A stretch of DNA of 64,000 bases, taken from positions 7,852,501 to 7,916,500 of the forward strand of contig NZ_CP094516.1 in assembly GCF_029909975.1 (NCBI RefSeq). Reading direction: 5' to 3'. Origin of the DNA: Bradyrhizobium sp. ISRA430. Its GTDB lineage: Bacteria; Pseudomonadota; Alphaproteobacteria; Rhizobiales; Xanthobacteraceae. The notes below the pieces were generated by a model. It worked only from the letters and a program-made list of their open reading frames with translations, did not search any database and was not told where the DNA came from. Position 1 is the stretch's first letter. Each line of letters starts with the position of its first letter. A program made the translations under genes and the position numbers. Positions 41,140-49,684 of the stretch are shown here, one piece after another.

Positions 41140-41613
41140 ATGTCCAAAGCCACCCCCGCAACCCGCGCGCTCGCTGCCGCCGGTGTTGCCTTCACCCTTC
41201 ACACCTATGACTACGATCCCGAGGCCGAGAGCATCGGGCTCCAGGCGGCGTCTGCGCTCGGCGAAGATCCGGCGCGCGTATTGAAGACGCTGATGGCACT
41301 GGTCGACGGCAAGCCGGTCTGCGTCATCGTTCCGTCCGACCAGGAAGTCTCGATGAAGAAGCTCGCTGGTGCCGCCAGCGGCAAGTCGGCGCAAATGATG
41401 AAGCCGCTCGAAGCCGAACGCGTCACCGGCTTCAAGGTCGGCGGCATCAGCCCGTTCGGACAACGCAAACCAGTGCGCACCGTGATCGAGCAAAGCGCGC
41501 TCGCCCATGACCAGGTCTATGTCAATGGCGGTCAACGCGGCCTGCAGGTGCGGCTCAGGCCGGCCGACGTGCGGGACGTCCTGAAGACGATCGTGGCCGA
41601 CGTGGTCGCCTGA
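41140..41613 (+). CDS. ybaK: YbaK/EbsC-family aminoacyl-tRNA deacylase
   Basis: This 157-residue protein probably hydrolyses Cys-tRNA(Pro), a proofreading reaction in trans. Family features are the opening KATPATRALAAAGVAFTLHTY, the catalytic Lys region RVLKTLMALVDGKPVCVIVP, and the segments KKLAGAASGKSAQMM and VGGISPFGQRK. ATG 41140 is the start; a TTG six bases earlier is in frame but weaker. It is a stand-alone housekeeping gene between a repeat and an exported hydrolase gene. Confidence 0.93.
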   Translation: MSKATPATRALAAAGVAFTLHTYDYDPEAESIGLQAASALGEDPARVLKTLMALVDGKPVCVIVPSDQEVSMKKLAGAASGKSAQMMKPLEAERVTGFKVGGISPFGQRKPVRTVIEQSALAHDQVYVNGGQRGLQVRLRPADVRDVLKTIVADVVA

Positions 41614-41769
41614 GCGCCCCAGCGGTGCCAATTGCAGCGCACAAAACCGCGCTTGGCACCGGTTGATTTATTTGCCCGGCTGCGTGCCTTGAGCCTGCAC
41701 AGCCGTATGAGACTATGGTAGCATACCCACATCCGCTGAAAAAAGTGCGTCGAAAACAGGGAGGACGAC

Positions 41770-42660
41770 ATGCGGGTGACTGCGTCGAAGGTCCTTGGCT
41801 CACTGGCCGCAGGACTTTTTTTTATGTCGGCTGCCGCGCTGGCCGCTGAACCGCCAAAGGAGATGAAGCTTTACGTCTTCTCTTCGGGGGCGCTCAATCT
41901 CGACAAGTCGATCATTCAGAACGGCAGTAGCGGCAAGGTCCAGATTCCTGTCGGCTTTTTCTTGATCCGCCATCCCAAGGGCGACGTTCTGTTTGATTGC
42001 GGCAACAACGACCGCATCATCAAGGACCCCGATTATTGGGGCCCGTTCGTGAAGGCGCTTGATCCGGGCCGCTCGCCCGACGTCGCTATCGACGCGCAGC
42101 TTTCCAAGATCAACGTGAAGCCGTCCGATATCAAATATGTCGTCCTCGGCCATTTCCATGTCGATCATGCCGGCAACATCGGTAAGTTCCTGGATTCGAC
42201 CTTTGTGTTCCAGCGCGACGAGATCAGGAACGCGTTCTGGCCGGCGCCGGGCTATGCCACCTTCTTCATCTCTGACGATTTCGCCATGCTGCGCAACAGC
42301 GTCGGCGGCGGCATGCCGGCCAAGTACAAGACCATCGAGCTTGATGGCGATCTCGACCTGTTCGGTGACAACAGTGTCTTCATCCACCGCACCGTATCGC
42401 ACACGCCCGGAAGCCAGATCCTGGTGGTGCGCCTGCCGAAGACGGGCACGGTGGTGCTGACCAGCGATGCCGTCTATCTCCAGGAGAATCTGGACAAGAA
42501 CATCCTGCCGAGCATCGGCAGCGTCTATGATCCCGTCGGCATGCTCGATGCCTACGCCTGGGTGAAGCGGGTTCGCGACACCGAGGGCGCTGACATCATC
42601 TATGCCCACGACCCCGATGTGTTCAAGGCGCACAAGCACTCGCCCGAATTCTACGAGTGA
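41770..42660 (+). CDS. Exported metallo-beta-lactamase-fold hydrolase, lactonase-like
   Basis: This 296-residue protein has a signal peptide (VLGSLAAGLFFMSAAALAAE) and an MBL fold. The zinc motif is HFHVDH (in VLGHFHVDHAG), a later His is in TVSHTPGSQ, an Asp in LTSDAVYL, and a final His in YAHDPD. These fit the AHL-lactonase-like branch (AiiA/AttM). Lactone hydrolysis is a fair guess, but an exported version could act on other esters or lactones. GGGAGG precedes the ATG by six bases. A strong intrinsic terminator follows at 42694-42720. It is monocistronic. Confidence 0.9.
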   Translation: MRVTASKVLGSLAAGLFFMSAAALAAEPPKEMKLYVFSSGALNLDKSIIQNGSSGKVQIPVGFFLIRHPKGDVLFDCGNNDRIIKDPDYWGPFVKALDPGRSPDVAIDAQLSKINVKPSDIKYVVLGHFHVDHAGNIGKFLDSTFVFQRDEIRNAFWPAPGYATFFISDDFAMLRNSVGGGMPAKYKTIELDGDLDLFGDNSVFIHRTVSHTPGSQILVVRLPKTGTVVLTSDAVYLQENLDKNILPSIGSVYDPVGMLDAYAWVKRVRDTEGADIIYAHDPDVFKAHKHSPEFYE

Positions 42661-42693
42661 GTGGCGACCTCGGGTCGTTCCGCGCGCGTCGTC

Positions 42694-42720
42694 ATCCCGG
42701 GCCTTCGCGCCCGGGATTTT
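42694..42720 (+). terminator. Intrinsic terminator
   Basis: ATCCCGGGC (42694-42702), loop CTTCGC and GCCCGGGAT (42709-42717) form a perfect 9-base stem with a TTTT run at its end, 34 bases after the stop of the hydrolase gene. Confidence 0.8.
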
Positions 42721-42768
42721 GCGCGGTAGGCTTAGGCGGTGTTTGCCAGAGGGGTGTGTAGAGTCTCC

Positions 42769-43716
42769 ATGCTTCCGGCTGTCTCTCCGGTCGTTCTCGC
42801 CGAGCGCGTCACGAAATGGTACGGCCCGCGGCGCGCCGTCGCTGACGTGTCCTTTACGATCTCGCCCGGCGAGATTGTCGGCCTGCTCGGGCCGAACGGG
42901 TCCGGCAAGAGCACGATCTTCCGCATGCTCACCGGCTATCTGGTGCCGACCTCGGGACGCATCGAGGTTGCCGGTTACGATGTTGTGGAAGATTCCCTCG
43001 GCGTGCGTCGCGCCATCAGCTATGTGCCGGAAGACGCGCCGCTTTACGACCACATGCGGGTCGGCGAATTCCTGCATTTCATGGCCGGCCTCAAGGGACT
43101 GCACGGGCCGAAGGCGAGGGCAGCGGTCGACGAGGCGACCGAGCGGCTCGATCTTGCGCGCGTCATGAAGCTGACGACCGGCAAGCTGTCGCGCGGCTTC
43201 CGCCAGCGGGTCTCGATCGCGCAAGCGCTCCTCGGTGATCCCAGGGTTCTCGTGCTGGACGAGCCGACCAGCGGGCTCGATCCGCATCAGGTGATCGCCG
43301 TGCGCGACCTGATCCAGTCGCTGGCCGGCCGCCACACCGTGCTGCTGGCCTCGCACGTCCTGCCCGAGATCGAGAAGATCGCCTCGCGCGTGATGATCCT
43401 GCTCGATGGCGTGCTTTTGACATCCGATGCGCTGAAAGATGCCGCGCAGGATCTGATGTTGCGTCTGTCGGTGGACGCGGCCGAAGATGTCGTGCGCGGT
43501 GCGACGAAGGCGGTCGCCGGTGTGCGCGAAATTGTCGCGAATCCGGACAGTGCGGGACGCTTCCTCGTCAGGGCGGAGCGGCGTCCCGCGCTTGCGGCCG
43601 ACTTGGTCTCCGCCCTGGTCGCAGCGCAAATTCCGGTGCGCGAGCTGACCGAGCTCCGGCCCGATCTCGAACGGGTATTTCTCGATCTCACTCGGCGACC
43701 GGAGGCGGCCGCATGA
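42769..43716 (+). CDS. ABC transporter ATP-binding protein, GldA-like
   Basis: This 315-residue ATPase has Walker A ([10 protein letters not shown]), the signature [15 protein letters not shown], Walker B ([13 protein letters not shown]) and an H-loop (LLASHV). The LSRGF variant in place of LSGGQ is normal for GldA and its ABC-2 relatives. A C-terminal extension of about 90 residues follows. ATG 42769 is taken because the domain begins at once; an in-frame GTG at 42739 is possible. It is the first gene of a five-gene coupled operon, and its stop overlaps the permease start by 4 bases. Confidence 0.9.
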   Translation: MLPAVSPVVLAERVTKWYGPRRAVADVSFTISPGEIVGLLGPNGSGKSTIFRMLTGYLVPTSGRIEVAGYDVVEDSLGVRRAISYVPEDAPLYDHMRVGEFLHFMAGLKGLHGPKARAAVDEATERLDLARVMKLTTGKLSRGFRQRVSIAQALLGDPRVLVLDEPTSGLDPHQVIAVRDLIQSLAGRHTVLLASHVLPEIEKIASRVMILLDGVLLTSDALKDAAQDLMLRLSVDAAEDVVRGATKAVAGVREIVANPDSAGRFLVRAERRPALAADLVSALVAAQIPVRELTELRPDLERVFLDLTRRPEAAA

Positions 43717-44414
43717 GAAGCTTTGCGGTGCTGCTGGGTAAGGAAGCGACGGCGCTGTTCTCCTCGCCGATCGCCTACGTGCTCATGACCGTGTTCCTGC
43801 TGATCATGGGCTACAGCTTTACGCTCACGCTGTTCCTCAGCCATCAGCCCAGCATGGTGCACATCTTCTTCCAGATGTTCGTGCTGTTCATGCTGACCGT
43901 GCCGCTGATCACCATGCGGCTGTTCGCGGAGGAGCGGAAGCTGAAGACGCTGGAGGTTCTCCTGACCGCGCCGGTCTCCGAGGTCGCGATCGTGCTGGCG
44001 AAGTTCCTGGCCGCGATGAGCCTGATCGTCGTCATGCTCCTGCTCTCAGGCGCCTACGCGGCCGCGCTCGCCTGGTTCGGCGATCCTGATTTCGGCCCGA
44101 TCTACAGCGGCTATTTCGGGCTTTTGCTATTTGGAGCGGCGCTGGTCGGCACGGGGCTATTGGCCTCGGCGCTGACGGCCAACCAGGTGATTGCGGCGCT
44201 GATGTCGCTCAGCGTGTTCCTCCTGCTCTGGATCATCGACAATTTCGGCTGGCTCCTGCCGAGCCCCGCCGACACGCTGGTGGTGAACCTCTCGCTCTCG
44301 GTGCATTTCCGTCCCTTTGCCGTCGGCTCGATCTATCTGTCCGATGTGGGCTTCTTCCTCAGCGTCACCCTGTTGATGCTGCTGTTGACGGTCCGCGCCC
44401 TGGCACGGCGGTGA
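43713..44414 (+). CDS. ABC-2 type permease, GldF-like
   Basis: This 233-residue membrane protein has six hydrophobic helices, including SFAVLLGKEATALFSSPIAY at the N-terminus and the typical PLITMRLFAEERKLKTLEVLL loop. It is the permease partner of the GldA-like ATPase. In Bacteroidetes, GldF is needed for gliding; in other phyla such sets probably move a lipid, polysaccharide or protein across or into the inner membrane. The substrate is unknown. It precedes the GldG-like gene by 12 bases. Confidence 0.9.
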   Translation: MRSFAVLLGKEATALFSSPIAYVLMTVFLLIMGYSFTLTLFLSHQPSMVHIFFQMFVLFMLTVPLITMRLFAEERKLKTLEVLLTAPVSEVAIVLAKFLAAMSLIVVMLLLSGAYAAALAWFGDPDFGPIYSGYFGLLLFGAALVGTGLLASALTANQVIAALMSLSVFLLLWIIDNFGWLLPSPADTLVVNLSLSVHFRPFAVGSIYLSDVGFFLSVTLLMLLLTVRALARR

Positions 44415-44426
44415 GAGGGCAAGGCG

Positions 44427-46025
44427 ATGAGCGGATCTGCCAGATCGAACATCGCGCTCCTCGTCCTGGCGGCCGGCGCCATCGCCAGTGGCGCGATCGG
44501 CTTTGCAGGATTCGGCGAGACGGCATCGAACAGCCTGTTGTTCGCCGCCTGCTTCCTCGCTCTGCTCGCGCTTTTCATGCTGGCAATCCGGCTTCCGTTG
44601 CGCGGCGGCGGCTTGCGCTGGTCGGCCTGGTTTGCGAACGCGTCGATCGTAGTCGCCGCGGTCGTGGCGGTCATCGGCGCCAATGTCGCGCTCTACCGCC
44701 ACGACGTGCATTTCGACGTCAGCCGGGAAGGACGCAACACGCCGCCGCAGCAGCTCATCGACGTGATCGCACAATTGCGAACGCCGCTTGCGCTGACCTA
44801 TTTCTACAATGCGAGCGATGCCAACGCGATCTCTGTCCGTGACCTCGTTCAGACCGCCGCGCGCAACCATCCGTTGCTGGCGTTCCGTGCCATCGATCTC
44901 GACAAGGAGCCCGGTCTTGCCCGAGATCTCGGCGTGCGCGCCTACAATACGGCGGTGCTGCAGGCCGAGGATCGCAAGGTCCTGGTCGAAAACGTCATCG
45001 ATCCCGCCCGCATCGGCTATGCGGCATTGAGCGTGCTGCGCAAGCGCGTGGAGACGGTGTGCTTCGTCACCGGCCATGGCGAGACGTTTCGGCCGCTGCC
45101 CTCGCACTTCCATTTCAGCCATGTCGAGACCCTGAAGGGCCACGAGACGCCCGGTGCCGGCGACGTGCTGGAAACCGCGCCCGAAGCGCTCGACCGGCTC
45201 TTGCTGGCTCTGAACCAGATCGGCTTCGAGATGCGCGAGCTCGTGACAGTGACGGCGACCAGCATCCCGCCCGACTGTTCGGTTGTTGCCGATATCGGCC
45301 CGCGTACGGCTTTCACCGTTGACGAGGCGGTGCTGCTCGGCGATTATGTGAAGGGCGGCGGCCGGTTGCTGCTCCTGATCGATCCGCTGTCAGAGATCGG
45401 TGGTGATCTCGAGCGGCTACTGCTCAAGCCCGTGGGATTGTCGAGTGAAGCGGCGATCGTCATCGATCCCCTCAATCATTTCCGCACCGATGCGGACAAG
45501 GTCGCGGTGCCATACTATCCGCCGCATCCGATCACGAAGCGTCTGGCGCTCACCGTGTTTCCGCAGGCGCGGCCGATCGCGGTGTCGCGTCCGCCGTCCG
45601 GGGTGAGCCTTGTAGTGCTGGCCGCAAGCAGCCAGGACAGCTATCTGCGATCGCCTAAGGCTGCGGCTACGACAGGCGGAGATCCGCCAAACGCGCAGCG
45701 GAGCGCACAGCCGCTCGCAGTCGCGCTGGAAGGTAGCTGGCCGGGAGCCTCGCCGAGCAAACGCTTCCGCCTGGTCGTGGCCGGCACCAGCAAGGTCGCC
45801 AGCAACGAATATTTCCCCTATGTCTCCAATGGTGAGCTGTCGCTCGCCATGCTGCGCTGGCTCGCCGAGGATGACGCGACGCCGAGCGTCGCCCCGCAGA
45901 CCTTCAAGCTGCCGGAGATCGTGCTGACCAGCAGCCAGATGCGGGACACCTTCATCGTGCTGGAGGTGCTGCTGCCGCTGAGCACGGCGCTGTTCGGTGT
46001 TGCAATGTGGTGGAGGCGACGGTGA
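44427..46025 (+). CDS. GldG-like ABC auxiliary protein
   Basis: This 532-residue protein has two N-terminal membrane helices (about 10-65) plus another at about 75-92. A large periplasmic domain of the ABC-transporter auxiliary (GldG/IFT52-like) family follows (VHFDVSREGRNTPPQQLIDV, VCFVTGHGE, LLGDYVKGGGRLLLLIDPLS), with a last helix at about 508-528. It would form the extracytoplasmic part of the GldA/GldF transporter. The internal stretch around residues 405-430 (SPKAAATTGGDPPNAQ) looks like a low-complexity insert. It overlaps the next gene by 4 bases. Confidence 0.88.
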   Translation: MSGSARSNIALLVLAAGAIASGAIGFAGFGETASNSLLFAACFLALLALFMLAIRLPLRGGGLRWSAWFANASIVVAAVVAVIGANVALYRHDVHFDVSREGRNTPPQQLIDVIAQLRTPLALTYFYNASDANAISVRDLVQTAARNHPLLAFRAIDLDKEPGLARDLGVRAYNTAVLQAEDRKVLVENVIDPARIGYAALSVLRKRVETVCFVTGHGETFRPLPSHFHFSHVETLKGHETPGAGDVLETAPEALDRLLLALNQIGFEMRELVTVTATSIPPDCSVVADIGPRTAFTVDEAVLLGDYVKGGGRLLLLIDPLSEIGGDLERLLLKPVGLSSEAAIVIDPLNHFRTDADKVAVPYYPPHPITKRLALTVFPQARPIAVSRPPSGVSLVVLAASSQDSYLRSPKAAATTGGDPPNAQRSAQPLAVALEGSWPGASPSKRFRLVVAGTSKVASNEYFPYVSNGELSLAMLRWLAEDDATPSVAPQTFKLPEIVLTSSQMRDTFIVLEVLLPLSTALFGVAMWWRRR

Positions 46026-47083
46026 GGGACCGGGCGGCCACCCGCGCGATGGTCCGATGGCTGACGCCGCTGCTCGCTGTTTGCCTGATGGCACTGCTGG
46101 GTGTCTTGATCGTCAGCGGGCAATGGCCGGAGCTGCGCAGCAAGGTCGCATTCGCACCGAAGGGGCTCGTGACGATCGCGCCCGCCGACGCGCAGCGGGT
46201 GGAGATTCGCTCTGACGGCGACAGCGTCGTCCTGTTGCGTAAGGCCGGCGAGTGGACGATCGAGGGCTTGGATGGCGCCGTGCCGGTCGAACTCAGATCG
46301 CATCTCAAAACGGCGCTGCGGCTTGTCACCGTCAGCGAGCCCGCACGCGAAATTTTAGCCGCGGAACTCACGGCGGCGAGCTTCGCCGCCTTTGGTCTCG
46401 ATCCACCCGCAACGGTTGCCGTGATCGAGACCGCCGATGGTTCGACGACGTCCGTGAATGTGGGCGCGCTCAACCCGGCGAGCACCTCTCATTACGTCCG
46501 GATCGCCGGGCGTCCCGCAGTGTATCTGATGCCGCGCCATGTCGGGGAGGAGTGGAGGGTCACGCTCGATATGGCACGCCGTCTGCACGGCACGTCCGGG
46601 CCGGACGCGGCAAGCCGTGGCAGGAGCCTGTTGCTGCCGGTTTCGATGGCGCAGGTCTGGGCGCTCGAGATCGTCTATGCCGGCAAGCTCACCCGCTTCG
46701 AACGCGACGCCGCCGGCAACTGGTTCCGCCATCTCGGTCAGCACAATCACTCCGCCGGCAACCTCGTGCACGTCGCCGATCCCGAGCAGGCGCGCATCAT
46801 CGACGCGGCGCTGCGTGCGTTCGATGCCGCCGCAGTCGAGACCTGGGTCGGACCGGCCGATCCGTCGCAACTCGCCCGCTACGGGCTCAACCTGCCGAGC
46901 CTGATCGTGCTGGTCTTCGCGCGCGATGCGGCTGCGCCGTTGGCCAGGCTCGAGTTCGGCACGTCCGCCGACAGTCTCGACCGCTACGCACGTCTCGCGC
47001 CCGATGGCGCGGTGGTCACCGTGGCCGAGTTCGAGATGCGCCGATTGACCGAGCTGCTCCGCGCCGTCGGAGCAGGATCATGA
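46022..47083 (+). CDS. DUF4340 domain protein, partner of the GldAFG-like transporter
   Basis: This 353-residue protein has one N-terminal membrane helix (LLAVCLMALLGVLIVSGQW) and a periplasmic DUF4340 region (DAQRVEIRSDGDSVVLLRKAGEWTIEG broken over several strands). DUF4340 proteins regularly accompany GldG-like genes in non-gliding bacteria. The GTG at 46022 overlaps the preceding stop in the GTGA pattern, which decides the start. Its own stop overlaps the HupE-like gene by 4 bases. No enzymatic motif is seen, so it probably completes the outer face of the transporter. Confidence 0.85.
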   Translation: MRDRAATRAMVRWLTPLLAVCLMALLGVLIVSGQWPELRSKVAFAPKGLVTIAPADAQRVEIRSDGDSVVLLRKAGEWTIEGLDGAVPVELRSHLKTALRLVTVSEPAREILAAELTAASFAAFGLDPPATVAVIETADGSTTSVNVGALNPASTSHYVRIAGRPAVYLMPRHVGEEWRVTLDMARRLHGTSGPDAASRGRSLLLPVSMAQVWALEIVYAGKLTRFERDAAGNWFRHLGQHNHSAGNLVHVADPEQARIIDAALRAFDAAAVETWVGPADPSQLARYGLNLPSLIVLVFARDAAAPLARLEFGTSADSLDRYARLAPDGAVVTVAEFEMRRLTELLRAVGAGS

Positions 47084-48168
47084 GCTTGCTCCGCCTCCTG
47101 CTCGGCATCGTCCTGCTCGGCTTCGGCGTGCCGGCGTGCGCGCACCAGGTCAATCTCTCGACGGCGCGCCTGGCGCTGGCCGCCGACCGCACCGTGACCG
47201 TCGAGGTGGCGCTCAAGGGCAGTGACGTCGACCGCCTCGTCGGCATCAAGATCTACGACGCAAAGGCGGACGCGGTCGATCCCGCCGCGGTCGATGCGGC
47301 TGCCGCATCGATCCTCGCGTACATGAAAGCACATCTCGCCGTGACCGGTGCCGACGGCACAGCCTGCAGCGCCGGAACAGCGGCGATCCTGGCGGACGGC
47401 GATGGCGTCATCTATCGCAACAGCTTTGCCTGCGCGGGCGTCGCCGGCGACATCGTCTATCGCTCCACTGTGCTGACCGAGAAGGATCCGACCGCGCGCC
47501 AGGTCGTGCTGGTCGCGCAGGGCAAGTCCGAGGCGCAGGCGCTGCTCGATGCCGGCAATACCACCGTCACGCTGTCGGCGCCGGCGCCGCCGCTGTGGTC
47601 GACAATGCAGCGCTATCTTCTCACCGGCATCGAGCACATCTTCCTCGGCTACGATCACGTCGCGTTCCTGATCGCGGTCGTGCTGTGGGCGCGCCGGCTC
47701 ATTCCGGTGATCAAGATCGTCACTGCCTTCACCATCGCCCATTCCATCACGCTGTCGCTGGCGGCGCTGGACCTCGTCGTCATTCCGAGTCGCATCGTGG
47801 AGCCTGCGATCGCCGCCTCGATCGTGTTCGTGGCCGTCGAGAATTTCTTTTCGCGCGACATCGACAAGCGCTGGCGCGTGACCTTTCTGTTCGGGCTGAT
47901 CCATGGCTTTGGCTTCGCCGGCGCGCTCCGGGAGGTCGGCCTGCCGGCCAACGCGATCGTGCCGGCGCTCGCGGCGTTCAATATCGGCGTCGAGATCGGG
48001 CAGGTAGCAATCGTCGCGATCGTCATGCCGGCGCTCGGCCTGTTCGATCGGCTGATCGCGCCTGATCCGGCCAAGCCGGTCAGGGCGGCAAGATTGGTCT
48101 ATGCCGTATCCGCGGCGATCAGCCTGCTCGGCGGCTATTGGCTCTTCACGCGCGTGTTCGAGGCCTGA
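47080..48168 (+). CDS. HupE/UreJ-family membrane protein
   Basis: This 362-residue protein has a signal-like helix and the exported start HQVNLSTARLALAADRTVTV, with a periplasmic N-terminal domain to about 170. A HupE/UreJ_2 membrane domain with about six helices follows, containing TGIEHIFLGYDHVAFLI, FTIAHSITLSLAAL and GLIHGFGFAGALREVGLP. The His/Asp residues GIEHIFLGYDH and AHSIT could bind a metal, as proposed for nickel or cobalt uptake in HupE. It overlaps the DUF4340 gene by 4 bases, tying this possible metal transporter to the Gld-like exporter, which is unusual. Confidence 0.85.
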   Translation: MSLLRLLLGIVLLGFGVPACAHQVNLSTARLALAADRTVTVEVALKGSDVDRLVGIKIYDAKADAVDPAAVDAAAASILAYMKAHLAVTGADGTACSAGTAAILADGDGVIYRNSFACAGVAGDIVYRSTVLTEKDPTARQVVLVAQGKSEAQALLDAGNTTVTLSAPAPPLWSTMQRYLLTGIEHIFLGYDHVAFLIAVVLWARRLIPVIKIVTAFTIAHSITLSLAALDLVVIPSRIVEPAIAASIVFVAVENFFSRDIDKRWRVTFLFGLIHGFGFAGALREVGLPANAIVPALAAFNIGVEIGQVAIVAIVMPALGLFDRLIAPDPAKPVRAARLVYAVSAAISLLGGYWLFTRVFEA

Positions 48169-48333
48169 CCGAGGCGGCTTGCATACGCCTTCGCGGCGTT
48201 GCTTGGGCCCATTCATTCCCGTGAGCATCTTGGTGGTGCCGCTGTCCGGCGTCGGGGACGGCGCACCCATGACATCGAGGCGGGCTTGAGTTCATGTGCG
48301 GGGCCTGTATAGAACAACGGAAGAAATAGAATA

Positions 48334-48354
48334 TCGTTCTGTAGGGTAGAACGA
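48334..48354. promoter_or_regulatory. Operator-like inverted repeat
   Basis: TCGTTCT and AGAACGA flank a 7-base spacer (GTAGGGT), 19 bases before the ATG of the SCP2-like gene. The position suits a repressor or activator site for the catabolic operon that follows. The IclR-type regulator at 51834 is the obvious candidate to bind it, by inference. Confidence 0.5.
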
Positions 48355-48373
48355 CTCGATCGAGGGTGGAGCA

Positions 48374-48814
48374 ATGGAATTCGACCGTGGCCAGAGCAGC
48401 GATCCGCCGGTGTCATTTTCGCCAGACGCTGTCGTCGCGAGCTTCAGGGCAATTCCGGAGTTGCTGGCGCGCGACGCGGCGCTGATCGCACGCGGCCGCT
48501 GGCTCGACGTCGATTGTCTGCTCGGCCCGAGCACGCAGCCGTTTCATGTCGCCATCCGTGCCGGGCAGATCATCGACATGGCGCCCGCGCCGGTGCTGAT
48601 GCGGTCCTGGCGGTTCGCCTATCGCGCGACGCCGGCGGCATTCGCGGCCTATTGGCAGACGATGCCGCCGCCCGGTTGGCATGATCTTCTGGCGCTGACC
48701 AAGCGCGGGCAGGCGACGCTCGAAGGCGATCTGCATCCCTTCATGGCGCATCTGCAGTATTTCAAGGATCTCTTGGCGCTGCCGCGCCGCAACGGTTTCG
48801 GAGGCCCGTCATGA
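48374..48814 (+). CDS. SCP2-like small protein of a catabolic cluster
   Basis: This 146-residue soluble protein has a fold pattern suggestive of a sterol-carrier/SCP2-like or related lipid-binding domain (FHVAIRAGQIIDMAPAPV, RATPAAFAAYWQ, and LEGDLHPFMAHLQYFKDLLA near the end). It has no membrane segment or signal. The stop overlaps the alpha/beta hydrolase start by 4 bases, so the two products are made together and may act together. It could present a hydrophobic substrate to the hydrolase. The family call is tentative. Confidence 0.6.
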   Translation: MEFDRGQSSDPPVSFSPDAVVASFRAIPELLARDAALIARGRWLDVDCLLGPSTQPFHVAIRAGQIIDMAPAPVLMRSWRFAYRATPAAFAAYWQTMPPPGWHDLLALTKRGQATLEGDLHPFMAHLQYFKDLLALPRRNGFGGPS

Positions 48815-49668
48815 ACGGCTTCATCGAGCCGATCGTCGGCCGTTACGTGCATGTCGAGATCAACGGCGAAACCAATCGCATCTATTTCGAGGAGAACGGT
48901 AGCGGCATTCCGCTGGTCTGCCTGCACACTGCGGGCTCCGATGCGCGGCAGTGGCGTCATCTGCTCGTCGATGAGGAGTTCACCAAAAACTTCCGCGTCA
49001 TCGCCTTCGACATGCCATGGCATGGCAAATCGAATCCGCCGGACAGCCAATATGGCAGCGAATACCGGCTCACCACGGCAGGCTATACCGCGACGATCCG
49101 CGCTTTTTGCAAGGCGCTGAAACTGGAATGGCCAGTGGTGATTGGCTGCTCGATCGGGGGCCGCATCGTGCTGAACCTCGCGATCGAGCACGCCCGCGAG
49201 TTCCGCGCGCTGATCGGGCTCGAGGCCGCCGATTTCCAGCAACCCTGGTACGACACCGCCTGGCTCAACCGGCCCGACGTTCATGGCGGTGAAGTCTGCG
49301 CAGCGCTCGTGTCCGGCTTGATCGCACCGAACGGCCCGGAAGCGGCGCGAAACGAGACGCTGTGGGGCTACAAGCAGGGCGGCCCCGGCATCTTCAAGGG
49401 CGACCTCTATTTTTATCGCGTCGACGGCGATCTGCGCGGTCGCATCGGTGCCATCGATGTCAACCAGTGCCCGCTCTACCTCCTGACCGGCGAGTACGAT
49501 TTTTCCTGCACGCCGGACGACACGATGCGCACTGCGGCAGGCATTCCGGGCGCCAAGGCCGCGGTCATGGAGCGGCTCGGCCATTTCCCCATGAGTGAGA
49601 ACCCCGCGCAGTTCCGCCGCTACATAGCGCCCGTCCTGCAAGACATTCTCGACAAGCAAAGTTCGTAA
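48811..49668 (+). CDS. Alpha/beta hydrolase
   Basis: This 285-residue enzyme has an oxyanion strand (PLVCLHTAGSDARQW), nucleophile elbow (VVIGCSIGGRIVLN), acid (LTGEYDFSC) and histidine (RLGHFPMSENP), that is, a complete Ser-Asp-His triad. Similar enzymes cleave ring-fission products, esters or enol-lactones; the exact substrate is not predictable. It is second in a cluster with an SCP2-like protein, a binding protein, a dehydrogenase and an IclR regulator, implying breakdown of an imported carboxylic compound. The ATG at 48811 is set by the 4-base overlap. Confidence 0.9.
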   Translation: MNGFIEPIVGRYVHVEINGETNRIYFEENGSGIPLVCLHTAGSDARQWRHLLVDEEFTKNFRVIAFDMPWHGKSNPPDSQYGSEYRLTTAGYTATIRAFCKALKLEWPVVIGCSIGGRIVLNLAIEHAREFRALIGLEAADFQQPWYDTAWLNRPDVHGGEVCAALVSGLIAPNGPEAARNETLWGYKQGGPGIFKGDLYFYRVDGDLRGRIGAIDVNQCPLYLLTGEYDFSCTPDDTMRTAAGIPGAKAAVMERLGHFPMSENPAQFRRYIAPVLQDILDKQSS

Positions 49669-49684
49669 AGTGGAGTCGTATCGT

